A DNA stretch of 64,000 bases from Apostichopus japonicus (Eukaryota; Echinodermata; Holothuroidea; Aspidochirotida; Stichopodidae), in the NCBI RefSeq assembly GCF_037975245.1, contig NC_092583.1, positions 4,311,264 through 4,375,263 of the forward strand, read 5' to 3'. Both the position numbers and the translations under genes were made by a program. Positions 12,445 through 51,173 of this stretch are shown one piece after another. Each line of letters opens with the position of its first letter. Positions within the stretch are counted from its first letter, which is position 1. The notes beneath the pieces were generated by a model, which had not been told where the DNA came from, ran no database searches, and was given only the letters and a program-made list of their open reading frames with translations.

Positions 12445-13767
12445 AAGTACATGCATCCACGTAGCTTTCAGTGTGTGGCGAAGATAACAAATTTACTCAA
12501 ATTTCGTGATATTTTTTAAAGCACCTCGCAACGGCAGAGTGAATGATGTTATCACGGCAAGTGAGCTGACAATATTTTTGTCTTGCTTTTTCATATTTTC
12601 TATAAAAAAAAGTAATTTTTAAGAAATTCTAAATAGACAAACAAGTAGCATATGACAGCTAAGCAAACATTACAAATGTATCACATTTCAAGGATAAATC
12701 AAAAAAGAATATTGCAGGAGAGTACATCGTTTGAAGAGCATCTGTCGTGATGACACCACACAAACCACTGCTGTATTCTCGGAGTAAATGAGGGTTTACC
12801 CATTCAGTTCGTCTTGATTACGAAAACAAACTTTAAGTATCTTATGATGCTACGAGAATGTCCTTTTTAAGGATTTAACCCTGCTGTAGCAGATGCTCAT
12901 GGCTTCAGTGTATTGTAAGAAATTGACGCAGTATATGTTTATTACTATTTATATTGCTTTTTGAAAGAAATAAACTTGCTTAAATGAAAAGTTCAGCGGT
13001 AAATTTATTTCAGTTTGCAGTCTGTATATTTTGTACAAAGGTTGAACATAGTAGTAAGCGGGTATATGATTAACGTAATAACGTTATTAACATGCGCTCC
13101 AGAGTCCAAGCAAGATCATCGGCACCAGATCAGTGTAAAGGGGTTCGATGTACTAAGTCCCTTCTAGCCTTCTTAGTTGCCTCTTTATTGTACCCTGTTT
13201 CCTCACCTTAACCAGCTCCAGGCCCTGCTCCGCCCATGCCTCACATCATGTGACACAGTGTGTCACTCAGATGAAAAGGAGTAGAATTACAGGGGCATGA
13301 TAATTTGTCTGATCTCATTTTCAGTGGGTGATTCCTTTCACCCATTTTACCCGATGAATGTTCGATCGCTATTTCATTTTCCCACCTCAAGTGTTTTCGC
13401 TTGTTACTTTACCTTTAAGATGGGCAAAATGGTAAGGAGTTTCATCATCAGGGCCCATTCGACCGACCGAATTCTCTATCCGGTGATAATTCGGCACCGC
13501 TGGGATGGACTTCCACCAATCGAACTATCATATTTACGAGTAAATACTCCAAGTGTGTAGATGATTTAGTTGAGTGCCGTCCCCTAACTTGTAATCAGCT
13601 GATAAACCTACCAATGTTTACAGACGTGCGAAGGTCAAAATATGGAGGGGGTTACGTTAGTTAGGCCTCGATAAAAAAAAAAAAAACGTTTCTTAAGCTA
13701 CCCTTTTATTCAAAAGAAAGCCATCTCTTACATATATTTTAAACAGGTATATAAAAGAACAGGAAAT
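12445..13767. other. Intergenic, upstream of ACAD11
   Basis: Should contain the ACAD11 promoter and 5'UTR, but no clear core promoter was found. A 14-base palindrome TAATAACGTTATTA lies at 13076-13089 and a poly(A) run near 13674. An 87-codon ORF at 13297-13560 has no recognisable domain and is not called. Confidence 0.45.
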
Positions 13768-42960
<29,193 letters not shown>

Positions 42961-43089
42961 AGGTAAAATACATTGCCATTGCATGTCTGTAATAATATGC
43001 TCTGCTTGGAGTTTTCTGTAATTTCCAGTGCATTAGGAAACAAATTATAATAATCATGGAAAATCAGAGACCTCTGTCCTCTGTTCCAT

Positions 43090-43200
43090 ATAAATATGCC
43101 AAATATGTAAAAAAAAAAAATATGTCAAATTTATTTTTAAAAATATGTCAAATTTATTTTTAAAAATATGTCAAATTTATGAGAAAAAAAAATGTCATAT
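43090..43200. repeat. Short tandem repeat, 27-bp-class unit
   Basis: AATATGTCAAATTTATTTTTA recurs about three to four times in the 3' flank of ACAD11. Confidence 0.8.
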
Positions 43201-44043
43201 ATATAAATGTGATAAGTATGACTGCCTATCCTCGTAGAATTGTCTTTCAAAAATGATTTAATAAGCATCATGAAAGGTGAGGTGGAAATAGAAAAATTTG
43301 AAATGTTACATTATATCTAAATTTCCCAGAAGGAGCAATTTTTCAATTTTTTTTCAATTTTTCTTTTACTACCCATTAGTATAACTAGATTTATTCTCTG
43401 TGATGTTTTGCAATTTCAGGTTATGGCGATTATTAAGAGCTTAGTGATTTAATATAACAAGATTAAATTTTTGGTCTTTTGTACCCTGATTTGCATTTTT
43501 GGTGTCTTCTTGAAATATCTCAAATTTTCATTTGAATATTTATCCAAAATAATTACAGTTAATCTTGAATGACTTAACTTCTTTTAAGGTATGACAAGTT
43601 AATCTTCCATTGGTTATGTCAAAAGTTTATTGAAAAATATTCTTTGAAAGATGTTCTATAAACTTATTCAGTTTTGTACCAAAGTTTATCAAGAGAACCA
43701 AGTCTGCTGGCAGAAGCTGTAAAACGTAAGCTACCAGTCCTCAGTGTTTCTAACAATGATGTCCGTTATCTTCACGAGAATGGCACGAGCCTAGCCAGCA
43801 CCCACCGTCCGTATTGGTAGAGCATCCATAAAGATAATATAAAACCCAAATCTCTCAATACCATACAGCTTATGCTGTTTCCATTTCTTTCCTCTTAAAT
43901 GTAGATGTCCAGATATTTCGAAATACCTAGTTTCACTGATATTTCTGTATCATTTTCCGACAGTTTTTGTAATGCAACTTTTTGCAAAGTATAAACAGGA
44001 TGTGTGATTTATTTTATTTATTTCTATGGAATGGTTTGTTCTA

Positions 44044-44053
44044 AATAAATAAA
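44044..44053 (+). terminator. Putative ACAD11 polyadenylation signal
   Basis: Two overlapping AATAAA hexamers (44044-44049 and 44048-44053) lie about 1.1 kb past the ACAD11 stop. Other A-rich stretches in the 3' flank could also serve. No transcript evidence is available. Confidence 0.4.
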
Positions 44054-44167
44054 GTGGATGTATTTTTTGATACATGTATTGAATTTCTTTAAAACATTTT
44101 GTTTGATGAGTTTTCTGCAAGCTGCTAAACAAGGTAGGATATATTTTGTGGAAAAGAAAGCAGTAGT

Positions 44168-44232
44168 TGGGATTCAACCAGGGACCTTCTGCAGCCAAAA
44201 CTTTTTCTCTACCACTAGACCATTAGGTGGGA
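44168..44232 (-). repeat. tRNA-like SINE head (minus strand)
   Basis: The reverse complement has an A box TGGTCTAGTGGTAGAG and a B box GGTTGAATCC at tRNA spacing, Glu/Asp-type in the A box. No complete cloverleaf, so a tRNA-derived repeat rather than a gene. Confidence 0.6.
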
Positions 44233-44432
44233 GAAAGCTTTTGCTTGCTTTTCAGATATTTAAAGATCCAGTTGTTTGGACTTAGTGCTCTCATAAAACA
44301 TTTATCCACTGATCCTTTTCAGGGAGAGGGAACCTTGTCAGGGGGAGGGGTGCCGGCGAATACCCTTGTCCGCTTGGGAACTTTGTCAGGGGAGGGGCGC
44401 CGGCAAAGTCCTTTTGCCAGCTATCACTCACC

Positions 44433-44508
44433 CTGGACTTGAACCAAGCCGATCAGAAATGTCTAATCGCATATGGAACTACCGATTACACCATTTTGGT
44501 TCCCGATG
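44433..44508 (-). repeat. tRNA-like SINE head, different family (minus strand)
   Basis: The reverse complement reads GGGAACCAAAATGGTGTAAT..GGTAGTTCC, then GGTTCAAGTCCAGGG, matching A-box and B-box layout. It differs from its neighbours at 44168 and 44630. Confidence 0.55.
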
Positions 44509-44542
44509 AATACCTTTCTTACCTTTATACTTCCTGTACCTA

Positions 44543-44890
44543 ACTGTTGAGAAATAATGCTCGTTTCTAATATTTAAGGTTCATAATGGGAGGAAACAGA
44601 TATAAGAATAGAAAAATGAAAACTGCATTCACTGGGGTTTGAACCCTAGACATGGAGTTTGTCTTGAGAACTAAGCACTGTGCCACTGTATCTGTTGAGA
44701 AATAATGCTCGTTCCGGTTATTTAAGGTTCATAAATGGGAGGAAAGAGATATAAGAACAGCAAAAGCAAATTGCCTACACTGGGGTTTGAACCCTAGACA
44801 TGGAGTTTGTCTTGAGAACTAACCACTGTGCCACTGTAACTGTTGAAAAATAATGCTCGTCTCTAATACTTGAACCTAACAATGTAAGGA
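44543..44890 (-). repeat. Tandem tRNA-derived repeat, 149-bp unit, about 2.3 copies
   Basis: TGTTGAGAAATAATGCTCGT recurs at 44544, 44693 and 44841. Each full unit, read on the minus strand, has CAGTGGCACAGTGCTTAGTT as A-box region and GGGTTCAAACCCC as B box. Head-to-tail arrangement is uncommon for SINEs. Confidence 0.8.
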
Positions 44891-45139
44891 GACTTAAAAA
44901 AATACAAAAAAAGCCACTTGGCTTTGTGATTCCTTGCCATGTACTTTGCTCAAAATTTCAAATAAGTGAGGCAAATTTTCCAAGCGAGAAAGTAGAGAGA
45001 GATATTGGAAACTCTTGATACGATTTGGAAAGACTTCATCACACTAGGAGTTTCTCAGGACAAGAATGTTATTGATCCTGCTTTTTGGTTTCGATGATAA
45101 TCGTAACCTTTGTAGGACTTCATACAGGCAGAAGAGTGT

Positions 45140-45720
45140 GTGTGTGACGCATTGCTTGTAAACACGATATCTCAAAAAGGGAAAATTTGACCAATTTCAT
45201 AATTGGTGTGTAGGAACACCACATTGAGTAGAAGAACCCTATTGTTTTCTGGGAGGTCAAACGTCATTTGGGGTCACCAGAGGTCAAATTGTGAAACATG
45301 TAAAAACGATATCTCATGAAGGAAAGATTGAACTAATCTCATATATAGTATATATATAGTTGTGAAACGTTGTGTTCAAGACACTTATTATTTTTGGTGG
45401 AGATCAAAGGTCATTTGGCATTACCAAGGGTCAAATTGTTATACTTGGCATGAGCATGAATCATATTGAGAAGAAGTTTATTGTTTAATGTGGAGGTTAA
45501 AGGTCATCTGAGGTCAGCAGATGTCAAACACTGAAAACCTTGTAGACACTATATCTCAAGTTAGATGATTTTTTATAAGTGGCATGCGGATCCGTTATAT
45601 TGAATAGAAAAACTCAATTGCTTTGGTAACGGTCATTTGGGTCACCAGCAGTCAAACTCTGGAAACCATTTAAACATGGTACCGTATCTCACGGTAGAAA
45701 TCAGGACATTTTATATTACA
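45140..45720. repeat. Degenerate tandem repeat rich in AGGTCA half-sites
   Basis: About four units of roughly 130-160 bp share GATATCTCA, a weakly conserved middle, GGTCATTTGGGGTCACCAG and AGGTCAAA. A perfect direct repeat AGGTCATCTGAGGTCA lies at 45501-45516. Divergence suggests an old array. Confidence 0.75.
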
Positions 45721-46063
45721 ACAGCTGTTTCTGGTGAATAAGCAGAAGTCTATTGCAATGAAGTAATCAAAATTTCAATGTCACTTTTGCATTCTGGTTT
45801 TTAATTATCCTCAGCCATTCCTCAAAGACTGGAAAGAAGAATCACGATGAAGAATAGATGCTACAGCAAGAGATGAAATGAAAGTCAGATCATTTTAATC
45901 CTACGGATTAAATTTAACATTTTCATATGAGGGATGCTAATCTCTGACATATTGCTGTTTTGGACATCGATTAAACTTCACACAGAAATTGGTATTTGAA
46001 AAAGAATGTCTTGAAAGCCAGCAGACAGTGTTCATGCAATTCGTAATTGCTCATCTACTCTAC

Positions 46064-46354
46064 GGAAGCTTAAAAGTTGTCAATTAAACATTTTACAGAA
46101 AATTGTTCAATTGCTCAGTTGGAATGAAGTGAACAATTGAACATTTTGCAGAAAAATGTTGAATTGACGAGATACGATAAGTTGTCTATTAAACATTTTG
46201 CAGAAAATTGTTCAATTGCTCAGTTAAAGTAACTGAGTAATGCAACATTTTTCTGATTTTTGATAAGATTTTATCTTGTTATCTAAGCAATTTACTGGAA
46301 AATGTCAACTTATGGGGCAAAGTTTTTCCTATGTTGATGGCACTTTTAAGCTTC
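46064..46354. mobile_element. Foldback/MITE-like element with TTAAAAGT inverted ends
   Basis: GGAAGCTTAAAAGT at 46064-46077 is mirrored by ACTTTTAAGCTTC at 46342-46354. Candidate TCTAC flanks lie on both sides. Inside, ACATTTTGCAGAAAATTGTT-type units recur and one forms a near-perfect hairpin at about 46133-46166. Confidence 0.65.
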
Positions 46355-48180
46355 TGTATCTACTTTGACTGTCTGTTTTATAAACAAATGTAATAATTTT
46401 TATCTAAGTCCACTTCAGCAGATCACCTAGCTCCATGTCCAGGTAGCCAGCCACTAAATCTGTTTGATCACCAAGAGGTCAATTTTTTTTAAATCCAAAT
46501 TGGAATAATAATTTCAATCAATAATGGTTGTTGGTACATGTAGAAGACATTGTTTTAAATGATTTAGTCATTCCTTGTGAAGGATCTCAAATTTAGGGGG
46601 GGGGGGGGAAGAGATGTTCCACACTATACCTATATGATGAGAGATTTCCAGACGTTACTGAAAGAGATGGGCGGAGGTTCAACAGGATCTGTACTGGTTT
46701 GTCCCGTCTTTGATGATGGAATGAAAGGTTGGACTCGACAGGGTGAGAGAGACCGTGAGTCACAGAAAAAATTGGAAACATTTTTGGGGAAGAAAAAATA
46801 TAGGACAACTCTTGCCATTCATAGAGTGTTCCTAATGACAAGTTCCTCCTATGCTAACTTTTCCAGAATCTGTTTGGAGTTAGCCCCATCTTTGTTTGTT
46901 TTGTTTACTTTCTTTGCTTTCTTTTGTTTCTTGGATACAATTGATCACTGCTTTACAGTATTAAACAAACAATATTTTGATCCAGCACTGGCTGTAATTT
47001 ATCAAAATCAAAGAAAATGGTATTTAAAAAACAGCACCCACTTTATAGATTTTGGTAAAATAAAAATAGGTACTTGAGTGAGTAATTAGCAGTTTCTTTC
47101 TTTTTGTGGCAAGTATGCTCTTTGAGTCCTATTGTTTTAGCTGTATTATATCAATGAATAGTCCACGCAATCACCGTTTCAAATGCCAAGAAAGTGTTTC
47201 GATCATTGGAAATTAATGAGTTTGCATGGTTTTGTAATTGTCTGATTAATATATATATATTCATATATATTTTGAAAAATTCTTCAACTCATTTCTATGT
47301 AAAAATTTGTGTAAATTTTGTACGAATAAGAAAATATTCTCTTTTCATACTTGGTATTTTCAACCTAATTCAAATAAGATCAGTTAAAGTATGTAATGAA
47401 TTTGAAAAAAATAATAATGAAATATAATTTATAGAAATCTTTGATTTTCCGTTTCTATTCTTACACTTTTTTTCGACAATGGTTCATTAAATATTTCATC
47501 CGACCAGTCAAGGCTTTCTTCTGTATAGTTGCATTTGCAAAAAAACTGAAAATTAAAAAACTTTGTGTTTTCAAGGTTGCGATGTGTATGTGTATGTGAG
47601 TTCTGAACAAGTTTATATCTGGCGAATATGATTGGAAAAGGGTGTTTGCTTTATCTGAGCGTCACTCGGTTGAAGATCCCGGTAGAGGCATGGGATGGAT
47701 TCCCCACTACCTTTCACCAATTTCTCGCCTTTTAATGAAGCCAAAACAAACAATTTGTACGTTATGCAGCGTCACATATGCGCAGTTATTGTTCCTACCA
47801 ATGCGATTACATTTTCATCCTTTCAAGGCCATCTCTATCCTTTTACTGGAGATTAATAGTAAATTTCTGTTTTTGAAGGCAAAAAGAAGAGCAAGAAAAG
47901 AAAAAACGCAGACTATTTTTTTTTTATACAAACATTACTCTGTGTTTTTGATATTCACAAAAGAAAATGACAAGATTTCTTCGATGGTTATTTTATCAAT
48001 ATTTTACGCAAAAAAAAATCACGTGATGAGTTTTACATCCATAAATATTATCTTAGGCTCTTACAAAACAGGTAGTTTTTACAAAAAGCAAAAATAGCTC
48101 GTCAAGGAAGACACTCCGGTGATCTTAAATGTTATTTTGTTGGATAGTTTGAAGTGACTCAAAAATTATATCCATTTTAT
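46355..48180. other. Intergenic, no gene recognised
   Basis: Two long open frames (46577-47077 and 47642-48097, plus strand) have no recognisable domain, contain low-complexity stretches and lack splice or family support, so they are not called. A 12-base G run lies at 46596-46607. Confidence 0.5.
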
Positions 48181-48189
48181 CTTTCTAAT

Positions 48190-49065
48190 TATACAGTATA
48201 CGCTGACCATTCGCTTACAATGCTTAAGTAACATTTTGCAAATGCATTCAAATAACCCTTTAGAATACAATGCTTAAGTTGCCATGAGGATCACCATTGG
48301 CTCAGTGTGTTGTACAGATATTGATAACTTGGTACATAAAGGGTCACCCTAGCATCTAGTGCAAAGTGCAGTGGGATAACCACTTTGTGTTGTTTTAACT
48401 GCACTGTGATCCTGGTATAATATTATGTAAAACCCAATAGGATCACCCTTAGCTTACCACATAGTACAGTCATTGCAAACTATACGTTAGGATCACCCTT
48501 AGCATTCAGTGTTGTACCATCATTGCATAGTGCATTAGGATATCCCTTTGTGCCTATGTTTTAACCTCACAGTAATCCTTTTAAAAAACATTTAAAACAA
48601 AATATGTAGAACGCACTAGGATTACCCTTAGCTTACAGTGTTGCACTATCGTTGAAAAAGGTCACCCTTGGTATAAAACGTAGAACAGGTTAAGTAAAAT
48701 ACATAGGGTCGCCCTAGGACAGGATATATAATGGCATTGTGAATCGCGCATTAGGATCACCCCTATAGCTTAAACGGTTATATGGCCACCGACTGTAAAA
48801 AGACACTATGACAACCTTTAGTTACACAATACAGTAACTCCATCCCCTGCCTTATAATGTTACATTTTCAAATACATAATATATATATATGGCACGACCT
48901 TCAGCTTACAACGTTTTACCCTATGTTTTGCATAATCAATTAGGCACATCTTTATCTGATAATGTGACACTACCGTTGCTTAATAAAATTAAGCGTATAC
49001 CCCTTAGCTAACAACGTTATACTATCATTGCATAATACACTAGGTACACCCTTAGCTTCGACTAT
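48190..49065. repeat. Degenerate satellite-like array, about 60-bp unit
   Basis: TTAGGATCACCCTTAGCTTACAGTGTTGTACCATCATTGCATA-like units recur more than ten times with strong divergence. The core AGGATCACCCTTAGC is best kept near 48440 and 48490. Confidence 0.75.
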
Positions 49066-51173
49066 TTCAAAATATGTTACATCTTATGTACAAAATATCA
49101 TAACAAAAAATGACTGATATACGACAGGCATTTGAATATTAAAAAAAAGTGGTTCAATTTATATAATTAAATATTAGGTTACTTCATTACTGTTTAAATA
49201 TTGGTGCGCACCGTGGCTTGGTACATCAGGACGTAGGATAAACTTGGAGGACCGTAAAAAAAAAAAAGTCCATTTTGTGGAAAGGACTCAGTTCGTGTTT
49301 ATGTTGTTAGAAAAAACCCAAAAGATCTCTCTTCCTTGGTCAAGATTGATAAAGATTACAATTTATAAAATATTGAATTACTAGCAGTGATAAAGCAGCT
49401 TTCCTTCGAAACCAACAAGTTGCTAGGGTTCTCAAGAAATAGGCACAAGCGGCCTAATTTGTTTAGTCGAATTTAAACAAAGTACGATGTGGATAGTTCT
49501 TGAATTTCTTTTCTTACATCAAGCTTGAAGCTTCAGAGAGCGTCTTTATTTGTTTCCATTGGCATTTTGATATAAACATGTTAACTTAAATCGTTTAAAA
49601 ACCTCCCTTCTCCCCTAACTTGTACGATAATTCACACATTATTATTACGTACGAACTTTACTGAGATAACATTGTTCTCTAATGCCTCGTCTTCAAACAA
49701 GAATTATATACACATTACAACAGTACTGAGATATTTGTGCAACCAAAAAAAAAATGTTTATATACGAGACTGTATACAAAATGGACAATTTGTAACTTTG
49801 ATATAATAAAAACGGTGAAATAAACATAAAAGAGATAATATATACAGATTTCAGACCTTATCCCATTCTTTTAACTTTGTATTATGATTTTTTTGTAATT
49901 TTTTAGTGATTATTATTTGTATTTGCATGGGATCGTTTTTACTTTAAGCAGAATATAAGACGAGAATAGAGTGTCTCTCGTTTTGCGTTAATACCACCAG
50001 ACAATTTACCCACAGCAGTGTCTCGCAAAGAGCTCTCTGTCTATACGAAACAGAAACAAGCAGAGTACCCTTACAAATGAAACCTTTGTTTTACGCTTAA
50101 TCTCGACTCCTAACCCAATTTTCATCCTGATTCTACACATTTTATTTCCATCAATTTTTGAAGGTCAACATACTCCTTTTTTTGTTTTGTAGTTTGTCCT
50201 AAATGTTTTATATTTGTGTTGATCATGTATATAGATATTATGCTTTCAAACATTTTCCTATTTAATTCCCTAGGTGGAAGTTTGTTCCAGACGTCAGAGA
50301 GAATTTAAAATAGTTAATGTCATATATTACCAAAATGGTAATTTATTGAACAAAGCTAATACAAAGATCGTAAGGTGACATGTGCTCCGTTTTCTCTTGA
50401 GATGGGCCTTTGTTGGCATATTCTTTTTCTCGAGTGAAATTAATATTGTTGTTTAAGTAAATATAACGATAGGTTTACGTCATTTGTCTCATACCGAAAT
50501 TAAATAACCCGATTATAGAAGCAATGACCTCAAATATTGCAATCCTAAACGGCCTAACCTTGGAGTAAATCATTTCACACTCTTGAAAATTAATCCACTG
50601 GCAAATATTTCACCCTGGAAGAAGCACAGTACACGGTACGGAGAAGAAGACATATGATGACGTCATTTTTGTAAGACGCCCTCTTTACCTCCGTGTTCGG
50701 GGTTATTACCATACATTCTCCACCCTAATATGAAGGGGCCGGAATCAAAATAGTTCCATGGTTGTTCATGCATAATTTGCGTATTTATTCGTGGACAAGT
50801 AAATATGTATTTGTCCTTCCTAGGTACTTCTGGCTTGGTAATACCAAACATTCTGCACAGTAATGTGAAGGGGCCGAAATCAAAAACGTTCCGTACCGGT
50901 GATTGTGTATATAAAAGCCGGACATTAGCGTGGAAAAAGATGTTTCCGCGTCTGTCTTGTTGAAACAATTCAAATACACCGTGATCATCACCAAAATCTG
51001 TCTCATTGGTAGTCACATAGTTTTCACTTTGTTTGTCTGTAAAACGTTGACAGTTATCTGTTATTCATATACACACAAATCGTCCAGAATTGTTTTTACT
51101 TTTTTTCAAAATATTTTCAGCCGACAGTTTTTTTTTCTGCCAATTTTGTGAGTATTTTCTTTTCTTGTCGCAG
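49066..51173. other. Intergenic, 3' flank of Wnt3
   Basis: AT-rich and should include the Wnt3 3'UTR. A short imperfect duplication lies at about 50690-50890 (GTAATACCAAACATTCTGCA..GTGAAGGGGCC against ATTACCATACATTCTCCACC..ATGAAGGGGCC). No other gene recognised. Confidence 0.45.

Larger units (their letters stand above)
42961..46063. other. ACAD11 3' flank and repeat cluster
   Basis: After the ACAD11 3'UTR this stretch holds the tRNA-like repeats at 44.17-44.89 kb and the AGGTCA-rich repeat at 45.14-45.72 kb, annotated separately. No coding sequence was recognised. Confidence 0.5.

Noticed and set aside
13076-13089. 14-base palindrome TAATAACGTTATTA as an operator
   Set aside because: A single AT-rich palindrome in intergenic animal DNA can arise by chance, and no second site or conserved context was seen.
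13297-13560. 87-codon frame upstream of ACAD11 as a small gene or extra 5' exon
   Set aside because: The ACAD11 start at 13768 already matches the family N-terminus, and this frame has no recognisable domain.
46577-47077. 166-codon open frame on the plus strand
   Set aside because: It begins in a poly(G) run, has no recognisable domain or splice context, and its composition looks like chance translation of AT-rich DNA.
47642-48097. 151-codon open frame on the plus strand
   Set aside because: No family similarity. It is rich in Lys, Phe and Ile, as expected from random AT-rich sequence.
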